IMG/VR virus record: IMGVR_UViG_3300031857_000748
Location: 1 to 33,596 of that record
DNA from: a virus
DNA: 33,596 nucleotides
Reading direction: 5' to 3' (one strand)
Part shown: positions 15,335 to 22,294 of the stretch, piece after piece
How positions within the stretch are numbered: position 1 is the first letter of the stretch
Layout of the letters: each line of letters begins with the position of its first letter
Program-made: the position numbers and the translations under genes
The notes under the pieces: model-generated
Told to the model about the DNA's origin: nothing
What the model saw: the letters and a program-made list of their open reading frames with translations, nothing else
Database searches by the model: none

Positions 15335-17759
15335 CGTATACTAATTTATGAATAGCTCTTGTAATAGCTACAAACTTCAGATTCCATTCCTGCTTCTTAG
15401 CCTCAGCTGTCTTAGCTAGGACATGCGGTACGTTCTTAGGATTAAAGAAGTACACATTATCAGCTTCCAATCCTTTAGCTCGATGAATGCTGCTCAGTCG
15501 AATTGACTTCACATCACTATCATTGAAGATTTGCTGAATAAAACTCACAACTTCAGTGCTTGTCTTACAGTTGGTTGCAACAGTGGCGATACAGTCAGCC
15601 TGATCACCGATAGCAATCTGCCGACTCTCAGTGTCGTACTTCTTCGTCTGCAGCAACTTAATCTGCTGGTCTCTCCAATCTTCCAGCAGCTGACACAGCG
15701 TCACAGAATCAACTTCCTGCTTGTCTGTCAGTTTGTTAATGAGCTTAACCAACCCTGCTCCGATGCTGCGTCCTACCACTTGGCAAGGCTTCCCAGCTTT
15801 GACCAACTTCCATGCCAGTGACATGAGTGGAGCATTCACTCTACTCACCAACATGTCCCCTTGCTGCAGGTCCATATCGGCTTCATCCAGATAGACAATC
15901 TCCCCTTCTGGATTTGTGCTGCCAGCATTGATTGCGTCACCTACAATCTTCTGAGCTTCAGCCACAATAGCCTTACCGCAACGGTATGTGTAGCTGAGAG
16001 GCAGCACTTCCACTTCATCCATTGCTTCAGCAATCTTACTGAAGCTGTCTGTCTGTGCTCCTGCAAAAGCAAAGATAGCCTGATTCGGATCACCAACAAA
16101 TACGAATGAAGTGCAATCCTGATTTGCAATGAGTTGAAGCTTACCAGCTGATAGGTCTTGGCAGTTATGCACCAACACCCCATTAGCGTAGAAGTTATGA
16201 CAATCTTCTACAGTTATGTCGTACACATAGTTCTCGCTGATGTACGTACTATCAACCGATATAACTGTAGCAGGCATAGGACAATTCTTACCGTCAGGAC
16301 ATATATCCTGCAATACTCCAGCAAAGTCTCGTGCAATATCTCGATTTTTAAACCGCAATACTTTCCATCCTTGCGACTCCAAGAATTGATCCTTTTTGTC
16401 ATCTATCTCTTTTGCCCCAGCATGAGACGCCCCGTCTATCTCAACTGCGATTCTATACTTAGGGTTAGCTAAATCAATTTTGTAGTGAGTAGGTTTATTA
16501 CCTCTACCATGATTCGGAGCGTCACCAGTTTTGATGACATACTCCATGTACCATCCATCACCTAAAGCATCAAACAGCAACTTCTGCGGTTCCGTTGGAC
16601 CTCTACCATTACCGCCCTTAATTGCGTTAAAGGCTTCTCGGTCTCCACCAACATTACCGATACCTTTCGTATTACCTTGATGTATCTGCGAAAGTTTATC
16701 TCTACCTGCAGCAGAAATCTTTCCTTTCTGTGTTGTTTCCGCCGCAGTCTCTACGATAACGGTTTCGCCTACCTTCAAATCTCCCGCATAAACCCATCCG
16801 TTATTGACGGTCCAGATTTTATGATCGACAGTACACACAACAAAATTATAAGCGTAATTACCATCAGTTCTGTGGTTGTGCTGCACCTTAACCTTAACTA
16901 GAGGTTTCCGATTAGGAATCTTCTGAGTAGCAGTAACTTTACAGTTCTTTGCTCTTCCCGTCGTGACATCGAAGCTTCTAACCACATCTCCAATCTTGAT
17001 GTCTTGAATGGATTTAGACCCTCCAGCCCCTAACATAACAGGAGTCCACCCCGGAAGACACTCATCTACTACAATACAGTCTGCCTTAATCTTCCAACCA
17101 TATCGAGCAGGCAAGTAAATCATATCGTCGAAATCAATCTCCATACCCTTCGCAGGTTTGGCTTTACCAAATGCCGAAGTCCTTCGTTCTTCTCGAACAG
17201 GTAGTGTGCTTCCTTCTTCCAGCACATACTTAACAGGCAGCTCACACGCAGAAGCTGATGAGCTGAATGTATACTCATTATCGATAGCCAATCCTGCCAG
17301 TGATGATTCCGTAATGTCATCCTCGGTCAGTACGGCATCTTTACAATACTTCACCAGTTCTCTCACATCATCAAGAATCGCTCTCTGAGCTTTCGACAAC
17401 TCTTTGACACTCTTCACCTGACAAAACTGCTGATACAAATTTGCTGTCTTCCATGTGTCGGGTCTGCCGATGCGAATTCCATTCTCTCTCATGATGCGGC
17501 AACCCAGAGAATGAATCGTTGTCGCTGTTCCGAATGTCAGACGTTCTTTCAGTTCTGTTGCGATTGCATTCGAGAACGCACACACAACAACTTCGTCTTC
17601 AGAAGTCAACTCAGCCTTCAACCAATTCCAGATAGCCAGCTGCTCTTCTGATGGTTTGTACTTCAGTTGTTTCTTTCCTGCTACCATTGACAGTCCGTCA
17701 ACGATGGTGGTGGTCTTTCCTGATCCAGCTGTAGCATTTACAATCAACGCACGTTTCAT
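15303..17759 (-). CDS. UvrD/Rep-like SF1 helicase interrupted by an intein
   Basis: 818-residue precursor; removing the intein (234-532) leaves a 519-residue ATP-dependent DNA helicase. Motif I is ATAGSGKTT (residues 10-18), Ia VVVCAFSNAIATEL (57-70), Ib TIHSLGCRIMR (81-91) and motif II VVDE-CQD, split by the intein between Glu233 and Cys533. Motif III is FVGDPNQAIFAFAGA (554-568), IV LSYTYRCGKAI (588-598), V SSIHRAKGLEADNV (756-769) and VI VAITRAIHKLVYV (797-809). A Q-motif-like KPSEEQLAIWNW follows rather than precedes motif I. It is the only leftward gene between tail and replication modules, with its own start site (GAAGGAAAG before ATG) and terminator. Likely role: recombination or replication unwinding. 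Confidence 0.9.
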   Translation of the reverse strand: MKRALIVNATAGSGKTTTIVDGLSMVAGKKQLKYKPSEEQLAIWNWLKAELTSEDEVVVCAFSNAIATELKERLTFGTATTIHSLGCRIMRENGIRIGRPDTWKTANLYQQFCQVKSVKELSKAQRAILDDVRELVKYCKDAVLTEDDITESSLAGLAIDNEYTFSSSASACELPVKYVLEEGSTLPVREERRTSAFGKAKPAKGMEIDFDDMIYLPARYGWKIKADCIVVDECLPGWTPVMLGAGGSKSIQDIKIGDVVRSFDVTTGRAKNCKVTATQKIPNRKPLVKVKVQHNHRTDGNYAYNFVVCTVDHKIWTVNNGWVYAGDLKVGETVIVETAAETTQKGKISAAGRDKLSQIHQGNTKGIGNVGGDREAFNAIKGGNGRGPTEPQKLLFDALGDGWYMEYVIKTGDAPNHGRGNKPTHYKIDLANPKYRIAVEIDGASHAGAKEIDDKKDQFLESQGWKVLRFKNRDIARDFAGVLQDICPDGKNCPMPATVISVDSTYISENYVYDITVEDCHNFYANGVLVHNCQDLSAGKLQLIANQDCTSFVFVGDPNQAIFAFAGAQTDSFSKIAEAMDEVEVLPLSYTYRCGKAIVAEAQKIVGDAINAGSTNPEGEIVYLDEADMDLQQGDMLVSRVNAPLMSLAWKLVKAGKPCQVVGRSIGAGLVKLINKLTDKQEVDSVTLCQLLEDWRDQQIKLLQTKKYDTESRQIAIGDQADCIATVATNCKTSTEVVSFIQQIFNDSDVKSIRLSSIHRAKGLEADNVYFFNPKNVPHVLAKTAEAKKQEWNLKFVAITRAIHKLVYVRIPEKEVEI
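16164..17060 (-). mobile_element. Intein with Vsr/EDxHD-like homing endonuclease domain
   Basis: 299 residues in frame at helicase motif II. Splice blocks are clear: Cys1 in CLPGWTPVML, block B VVCTVDHKIW (T-x-x-H), block F YVYDITVEDCHNFYANG, and terminal VLVHN followed by Cys as +1 residue. The insert carries no LAGLIDADG motifs. It has GPTEPQKLLFDAL followed by YRIAVEIDGASHAG, DDKKDQFLESQGWKVLRF, the Glu...Asp-Gly...His...Asp pattern of Vsr-like/DUF559 (EDxHD) nucleases. The endonuclease-like residues are Glu390, Asp442, His446 and Asp453 or 454 by inference. All splicing residues are present, so both splicing and homing look potentially active. Confidence 0.88.
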
Positions 17760-17814
17760 GATTCTTTCCTTCAGTGAATAGATGAATGCAGCTCATTGCT
17801 GCGTCACGCTTTCA

Positions 17815-17840
17815 ATTATACACATTCACTTCTTCAGTGA
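17815..17840 (-). promoter_or_regulatory. Candidate helicase promoter with adjacent inverted repeat
   Basis: On the minus strand a perfect TATAAT lies at 17815-17820, about 55 bp before the helicase ATG. No good -35 is present. The inverted repeat TCACT/AGTGA (17826-17830 and 17836-17840) overlaps the -35 zone and may bind a regulator. Confidence 0.4.
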
Positions 17841-17879
17841 TAGTGTGAAACAATCAGAAAAAATATTTTAAAATAATCA

Positions 17880-17907
17880 TTGACTCTGCTGGACAGTTTG
17901 CTAAACT
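17880..17907 (+). promoter_or_regulatory. Rightward promoter of the replication region
   Basis: TTGACT (17880-17885), 16-bp spacer, TAAACT (17902-17907) with TG one base upstream (extended -10). The predicted start, about 17914, falls four bases before the structured RNA candidate. An AT-rich stretch (17855-17880) precedes it. Confidence 0.55.
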
Positions 17908-17917
17908 CCACCTGTCC
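17891..17917. promoter_or_regulatory. Operator-like palindrome over the -10 element
   Basis: GGACAG (17891-17896) and CTGTCC (17912-17917) are inverted. Between them AGTTT and AAACT (17895-17899, 17903-17907) form a second, tighter inverted repeat over the -10. This nested dyad spanning -10 and the start site is a plausible repressor site. Confidence 0.4.
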
Positions 17918-18112
17918 GCTGGCAAATGTGTTGCGTCAAGGAAAGAAAGTGCTCCTAGTTAATTCTGTCTACGCTTGTCGAAGAGATTTGACAGAACAAA
18001 TACAGGGTGTTGTTTTTGGTCATTTTCGTCAACACTAACTGATATTTCTGAACTGTTGCACATAATACCTCCAAAATCACTGCAACAGTTCTGACGCAAC
18101 ATATTTGCCAGC
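17918..18112 (+). ncRNA. Candidate structured RNA (~195 nt), new family or 5' leader
   Basis: The ends pair over 21 positions: 17918-17938 with 18092-18112, beginning GCTGGCAAAT and ending ATTTGCCAGC. The only non-Watson-Crick position is G17928 with T18102, a G-U pair in + strand RNA. Inside lie TTCTGTC/GACAGAA (17963-17969, 17990-17996), GTGTTG/CAACAC (18007-18012, 18030-18035) and GAACTGTTGCA/TGCAACAGTTC (18050-18060, 18081-18091), the last stacked directly on the closing stem. The result is a multibranch junction. A promoter ends just upstream, and the ParB-like gene begins 36 nt downstream with AGGTG before its ATG. No T-run follows, so it may be an mRNA leader (riboswitch-like) or a processed RNA. 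A DNA role as a replication origin is the main alternative. Confidence 0.62.
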
Positions 18113-18147
18113 TGCTATTCAAATCAGTCCCAAACAAAAGGTGCCCC

Positions 18148-19464
18148 ATGAAACTTATCACAGCTCTAAACAAGAACAAAGTTGCCGACAGCAACATCAA
18201 GTCCGTCACATGTGAGATTGACTCTGAAGCTGCTCTGGAGATCCTCAGCACATTCAACACGAACAACCGGCCTGTTAGCAAATCAAAAGTTAATCTCTAC
18301 GCAAATGAAATGCTGCGTAACAAGTTTGCTCTGAACGGCGAGCCTCTCATCTTTGGTGAAGATGAAGAAGGCAACGAATGTCTCATCAGTGGTCAGCATC
18401 GTCTGCTCGCTCTGGCTCGTGCTCAGGCACTGTACAATACTGATGCCGATAAGTACCCTGATGCCATCAGTCCTCTAACTCTGCACACCGTTGTAATCTA
18501 TGGTGTTGCTTCTGACACAGCTGACACTGTGGACCAGCTCAATCCTCGTTCTCATGGTGACGTACTGTTTCGTGATGATTGGATTAACGAACAGATTGCA
18601 CCAGAATGGAAGACCAACGGTTCAAAGCGAGCTATGTGGTGTAAAGCTCTCGGTGGTGCTGCTCGTCTGGTATGGTTGCGTGCTGGTGGTGCTACGGTGA
18701 GTAGTGCTCCAAAGTTCCTGACCAGTGAGATGCTCGACTTCATCAAGAACAGTCACCCCGATCTGTGCAAATTCGTCAGTGAAGTGCTGACAGCTGCTGA
18801 TGGTAAAGAGAACACTGGTCTGCGAATGTCTCTCCCTTACATCGCAGCTCTGTCTTACATCGCCTGTCTCGAATTCGATGAGAATGATGAGCAGGTAGTC
18901 AATGAAGACAAACATGAAAAGATCAGTCTGTTCATTTCTCAGGTAGCGAGCGGTACAGGTTTTGCAGCAGGCAGCCCTGCCCATGCTATTACGCAGTATT
19001 GGAACAAGCTGACAGCTGAAGCAGGCAGTAAGGATCGTGACCTTGAATGGGTAGCTCCATTCGTTAAGTGCCTCACAGCTCTGGTCACAGGAGCTTCCTG
19101 CAAGCCTTCAGACCTGAAGCTGACAAAGAAGGAAGCTGATAACTACCGCAATGTTCCATGCCTCATGCCGGGATGGGATACAGCGATGTTTGAGTACGCT
19201 GCCTCAGTGTCGGCTATGTCGGCTGAAGAGAAAGTGAAAGAAGCTGAACGGAAGGAAGCTGAGAAAGCAGCAAAAGCTGAAGCCCGAGAAGCTGCTAAGG
19301 TAGCTAAGGCTGAAGCAGCAGAAAAAGCTAAGGCTGAAAAGGCCGAAGCTAAAGCAGCAGAGAAGGAAGCTGACAAACCTACTCCACCTGTAAAAGCCCC
19401 AACAGTTGTCGGTAAGTTTGTAAAGCGTAAGCCAGCTCCTGCTGCATCTACAAAAGCGTCATAA
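18148..19464 (+). CDS. ParB-like nuclease-fold protein with Ala/Lys/Glu-rich tail
   Basis: 438 residues. The N-terminal ~100 residues fit the ParB/Srx fold: RPVSKSKVNLYANEMLRNKF, then GEPLIFGEDEEGNECLISGQHRLLALARA, with the ParB-type G-Q-H-R signature at residues 82-85. These domains bind or cleave DNA or bind CTP; which applies here is unknown. Residues ~100-345 are helical and unrecognised. Residues ~350-425 are a low-complexity Ala/Lys/Glu coiled coil (KEAERKEAEKAAKAEAREAA), followed by a Pro/Lys-rich end. It is the first gene of the rightward replication operon, 36 bp after the structured RNA element, which may control its translation. A regulator or DNA-modification role is possible. Confidence 0.65.
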   Translation: MKLITALNKNKVADSNIKSVTCEIDSEAALEILSTFNTNNRPVSKSKVNLYANEMLRNKFALNGEPLIFGEDEEGNECLISGQHRLLALARAQALYNTDADKYPDAISPLTLHTVVIYGVASDTADTVDQLNPRSHGDVLFRDDWINEQIAPEWKTNGSKRAMWCKALGGAARLVWLRAGGATVSSAPKFLTSEMLDFIKNSHPDLCKFVSEVLTAADGKENTGLRMSLPYIAALSYIACLEFDENDEQVVNEDKHEKISLFISQVASGTGFAAGSPAHAITQYWNKLTAEAGSKDRDLEWVAPFVKCLTALVTGASCKPSDLKLTKKEADNYRNVPCLMPGWDTAMFEYAASVSAMSAEEKVKEAERKEAEKAAKAEAREAAKVAKAEAAEKAKAEKAEAKAAEKEADKPTPPVKAPTVVGKFVKRKPAPAASTKAS

Positions 19465-19480
19465 TCTGCCTCTCGACTGG

Positions 19481-19502
19481 CTACCGATCCTTTCCTCGGT
19501 AG
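19481..19502 (+). other. Intercistronic hairpin
   Basis: CTACCGA (19481-19487) and TCGGTAG (19496-19502) form a 7-bp stem with an 8-nt pyrimidine loop just after the ParB-like gene. No T-tract follows, so it is not a standard terminator; processing or mRNA stability is more likely. Confidence 0.4.
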
Positions 19503-19519
19503 GGAACAAGGAAGACGCA

Positions 19520-19556
19520 CCTTACACAGTTCCGGACTCCCGTAACCGGATTAAGG
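19520..19556 (+). promoter_or_regulatory. Hairpin that could mask the ribosome-binding site of the next gene
   Basis: CCTTA (19520-19524) pairs with TAAGG (19552-19556), and TCCGG (19531-19535) with CCGGA (19546-19550). The TAAGG arm is the Shine-Dalgarno of the gene starting at 19565, so folding would block its translation. Confidence 0.4.
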
Positions 19557-19564
19557 ATAGAAAC

Positions 19565-19828
19565 ATGTTCTGTGAGGCATGGCAGACCTATAGACCGCAC
19601 GAAGGACATGTAGGGGAAGAGGAATGTGACCATACAATGCCTCCACCTTCAGCAGAAGCTGGAGAGTATTGTATAGCTGATTCTTCAGGAATACGTACAC
19701 TCTGCAACAACTTAGTGTACCGACTTCTCCCTTACATGAAAGAAGTTAAACCACCAGAGAAAGTGTGTAGACAGTGTAAACGTAATGGCAAAGCGTGGTG
19801 GATTTTGCGGAACAAGAATAAGAAATGA
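19565..19828 (+). CDS. Small hypothetical protein with CxxC
   Basis: 87 residues, unrecognised. It contains scattered Cys and His (residues 3, 12, 21-23, 36, 47) and a C-terminal CRQCKRNGKAWWILRNKNKK, a CxxC followed by a basic tail that could bind zinc and nucleic acid. TAAGGATAG lies upstream of the ATG and may be masked by a hairpin. The TGA overlaps the next ATG (ATGA), coupling it to the HNH gene. Confidence 0.55.
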   Translation: MFCEAWQTYRPHEGHVGEEECDHTMPPPSAEAGEYCIADSSGIRTLCNNLVYRLLPYMKEVKPPEKVCRQCKRNGKAWWILRNKNKK

Positions 19829-20187
19829 GACGCCCCAAGACTAACAGAGTGGAAAGGACTAGAGCTTCAGGACAATGGACTGAAGCAGCGTTCTTCGGAT
19901 TCCTTCGTTCAGGATTACGACAGTTATCCTTACGTTGGCCTCCAATCCACTCTGTTCTTCTTCGTGTACGAGTTCCCTACGTCGGACCTAACAAGCGTCA
20001 GAAGTGGTCCTACAAATGTGAGTGGTGCAACAGTTTATTCTCCAGAAAGGAAGTACACGTAGACCACATGGAAGAGTGTGGTAGTTTGCGTTCAATGAAA
20101 GACATAGCCCCATTCGTTACAGCCTTGTTTTGCGAAGAGGATAAGCTCCAAGTCCTCTGCCACAAGTGCCACAATTGGAAACATTAA
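19825..20187 (+). CDS. HNH-type endonuclease
   Basis: 120 residues. The C-terminal half shows a zinc-supported HNH (His-Me) pattern: CEWCN (near residue 69-73), EVHVDHMEECGSLRS with the catalytic-type V-D-H, and LQVLCHKCHNWKH with CxxCH. The N-terminal half is basic (RPKTNRVERTRAS), as expected for DNA contact. It starts inside the previous stop (ATGA), and the next gene starts directly after its TAA. Placed among recombination genes rather than next to terminase, it may be a recombination nuclease or a free-standing homing endonuclease; the sequence does not decide. Confidence 0.75.
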   Translation: MRRPKTNRVERTRASGQWTEAAFFGFLRSGLRQLSLRWPPIHSVLLRVRVPYVGPNKRQKWSYKCEWCNSLFSRKEVHVDHMEECGSLRSMKDIAPFVTALFCEEDKLQVLCHKCHNWKH

Positions 20188-21150
20188 ATGGCAAGAGAAG
20201 TGATCAATCCGTTACACAACGGACTCAGCCTGTCAGCTCTGGAACTCTGGTTAAACAATCGTGTTGCTTTCGAACTCAGTTATTTCCGTGACCTAGAAGC
20301 TGTTGAAGAATGGAATAAGAACACAGCTTACGGTAGTTTATTTCAGGCAGGCATTGAAGGATTCATCAAGACCAAAGAACTACGAGGTCACAGCAAGTTC
20401 ATCCAGAATGAGTTTGAGCGTCAAATCAAATCTCATGGAGAAGCCATTGATGAAATACTGTGGTGGTCAGCGTTAGCAGAGAAGCAAGGTAGAATATTCC
20501 TTCAGTATTACGCTGAAGACCTTGCTAAATGGAGCTTCACTAAATCCGAAGCTCGCCACTCTGCAACCATCACTCTACCATCTGGCAGATCAATAAAACT
20601 TATAGGTTACATAGATGGTGAGAATGACACTTGCATTATGGAAAACAAGTGCCGTGCTGATTGGAACCCGGAAAGGATTGCCAATGAAATCGACCTTAAC
20701 CTGCAGTTCAATTACTATTGCCTGATGTGGTACGCCAATCACGATGTGCTACCTGATAAAGTGTGGTATCAGAACATCCGTCGTCCAGGCGGATTCGCTT
20801 ACGCAGGTCCGATGAAGAAGAAGACAGAGTCAAAGGAAGACTACCAGACACGATTGGTTAAGTACATCTCTGAAAATCCTGAGACACACTTCTACCAATT
20901 CGTTGCTCGGCCTCATATGAACAGGTTCACTCGTTTCCTCCACATGTGTCTCTACCCAATGCTGGAAGCGTTCCTCGATTGGTACGAGTACATGACACAC
21001 CCAAAAAGAAAGGATTTAGTTAACAAGTATCATTGGATGACTCCCTACGGACTCTACAATCCGTACATGGAAGGAACAGATGAGCGTTTCCGTAACTACG
21101 CTCTTACAGGAAGTACATTAGGTTTGCGTCCCAAACAAAAGAGGTACTAA
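20188..21150 (+). CDS. RecB/Cas4-like PD-(D/E)XK nuclease
   Basis: 320 residues. The catalytic motif is GYIDGENDTCIMENKCR: Asp143, Glu152 and Lys154 give the D...ExK set of Cas4/RecB-type exonucleases. The N-terminal LSLSALELWLNNRVAFELSYF and AYGSLFQAGIEGFI fit the S-x-l...L..C and G..h regions of the family, although the usual His of motif I is not present. Cas4-type CxxC cysteines are not seen, so an iron-sulfur cluster is unlikely. Just downstream are Sak4-like ATPase and SSB-like genes, so a role in producing single-stranded ends for recombination is inferred. It ends TAATG with the next gene. Confidence 0.75.
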   Translation: MAREVINPLHNGLSLSALELWLNNRVAFELSYFRDLEAVEEWNKNTAYGSLFQAGIEGFIKTKELRGHSKFIQNEFERQIKSHGEAIDEILWWSALAEKQGRIFLQYYAEDLAKWSFTKSEARHSATITLPSGRSIKLIGYIDGENDTCIMENKCRADWNPERIANEIDLNLQFNYYCLMWYANHDVLPDKVWYQNIRRPGGFAYAGPMKKKTESKEDYQTRLVKYISENPETHFYQFVARPHMNRFTRFLHMCLYPMLEAFLDWYEYMTHPKRKDLVNKYHWMTPYGLYNPYMEGTDERFRNYALTGSTLGLRPKQKRY

Positions 21151-21461
21151 TGGATATTCTATCGCGTCAACGAAAAAGCAAAGTAGGCATTTCTCCGCAG
21201 TTCAAGTTTGCTGTTCAATTCCGTGAGTATGATGAAGTACGAACAGTTGAAGTGCTGGCTCGAACAAAGAAGAAAGCTCTTAACTACTTCAGGAAACATT
21301 ACCCCGGATACGATGTTACAGTGATGAGAGTGTACTCCCCAAAAGAAAGAAAGCGTCATGCCCCCGAACTTCAAAAGACCTTCGCTACCGACGAAGCCAA
21401 ACGTATCACCGACGAAATCTTCAGCTCCAACAACGAAAGCTCTGCCCAATCCGTTCAGTGA
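21150..21461 (+). CDS. Small hypothetical protein overlapping the Sak4-like gene
   Basis: 103 residues, basic in the first half (RQRKSKVGISPQFKFAVQFREYDEVRTVEVLARTKKKALNYFRKHYPG when read across short segments). It looks like a small alpha-beta fold with strand-helix-strand order, reminiscent of short phage proteins that modify or accompany recombinases. The start overlaps the nuclease stop (TAATG). Its last 104 bases are shared in another frame with the next gene. I do not recognise the family. Confidence 0.55.
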   Translation: MDILSRQRKSKVGISPQFKFAVQFREYDEVRTVEVLARTKKKALNYFRKHYPGYDVTVMRVYSPKERKRHAPELQKTFATDEAKRITDEIFSSNNESSAQSVQ

Positions 21462-22284
21462 CAGTAGTACGGAGATCAAGAAAGAAGGCAAGTTCATTCT
21501 CATCTACTCCCCTCCCGGAGAAGGTAAGACAACTCTTGCTGCTCAGTTTCCTGATCCTCTATTCATCATCACTCATGGCGAGACAGGTATTCATTCAGCA
21601 AAGCGTAAAGGTGTCGCTGCTAAATCCATTCCAGTGATTGAACTCGAACCTCTTTACTCTCAAACTGAAATACCTATTGGTAAGGGGCATGTAGGTTGGG
21701 ACAAGTGCATCTCTAACGTCGAACAATTTGCTAAAGGCAAGCATGACAGAAGAACCCTTGTCATCGACACAACCAGCGGACTCGAAAGCCTATGCTTTCA
21801 GCATTGTGCTTCTCTTCAGTTTGATGGTGACATGCAGAGTCGTGCTCAGGATTGTTGGAACCATTATGCTGCTGGACCTCGTAAAGCAGCTGAATCGTAT
21901 TGGAATGGAGAACTCCTAACCCACTGCATCAACGCTGTAGGTAATGGTCTGAACGTCGTTATGCTCGGTCATAGTGCTCTACGTCTTCAGGCTAATCCTA
22001 ACGGTCCAGATTATAATGTGTTCAGTCCTGAGTTGCAGAAACAAGTGTTCTTGTATACAAACAAAGTGCTACACCATCTGTGGTTCATGGGACGTTATCA
22101 GGAATTTACAACAGAAAAAGGAACTCGCAAAAGAACAGTAACAAGCAGTGAACGATTTATTGGTGTCCAAACTGAGACGTGGTACACGGCTAAGAATTGG
22201 GACAACATTCAAGAACCTATCATTTGTGGTGATAGTGCTGCGAAGACGTTTGCAGCAATCAACTCAGTAATTCCAATCGATTGA
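21358..22284 (+). CDS. AAA_24 / Sak4-like RecA-fold ATPase
   Basis: 308 residues. Walker A is SPPGEGKTT (residues 51-59); the acidic strand RTLVIDTTSG is the likely Walker B. The order KFILIYSPPGEGKTTLAAQFPDPLFI, THGETG, then VIDT matches the AAA_24 family, whose phage members include Sak4-type single-strand annealing proteins. Members are normally encoded next to an SSB, as here. The first ~43 residues are low-complexity Pro/Ser/Lys and overlap the preceding gene by 104 bases. No in-frame ATG, GTG or TTG gives a shorter protein that keeps Walker A, so this start is kept. Probable role: homologous recombination during replication. Confidence 0.75.
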   Translation: MPPNFKRPSLPTKPNVSPTKSSAPTTKALPNPFSDSSTEIKKEGKFILIYSPPGEGKTTLAAQFPDPLFIITHGETGIHSAKRKGVAAKSIPVIELEPLYSQTEIPIGKGHVGWDKCISNVEQFAKGKHDRRTLVIDTTSGLESLCFQHCASLQFDGDMQSRAQDCWNHYAAGPRKAAESYWNGELLTHCINAVGNGLNVVMLGHSALRLQANPNGPDYNVFSPELQKQVFLYTNKVLHHLWFMGRYQEFTTEKGTRKRTVTSSERFIGVQTETWYTAKNWDNIQEPIICGDSAAKTFAAINSVIPID

Positions 22285-22294
22285 AAGTAATACA

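Noticed and set aside
15303-17759. Two separate helicase fragments with an inserted gene
   Set aside because: The frame is continuous and the insert has complete intein splice blocks at both ends.
17926-17958. Ten-codon leader peptide (MCCVKERKCS) inside the structured element
   Set aside because: Start codon is buried in the 21-bp stem with no Shine-Dalgarno sequence; no attenuator logic visible.
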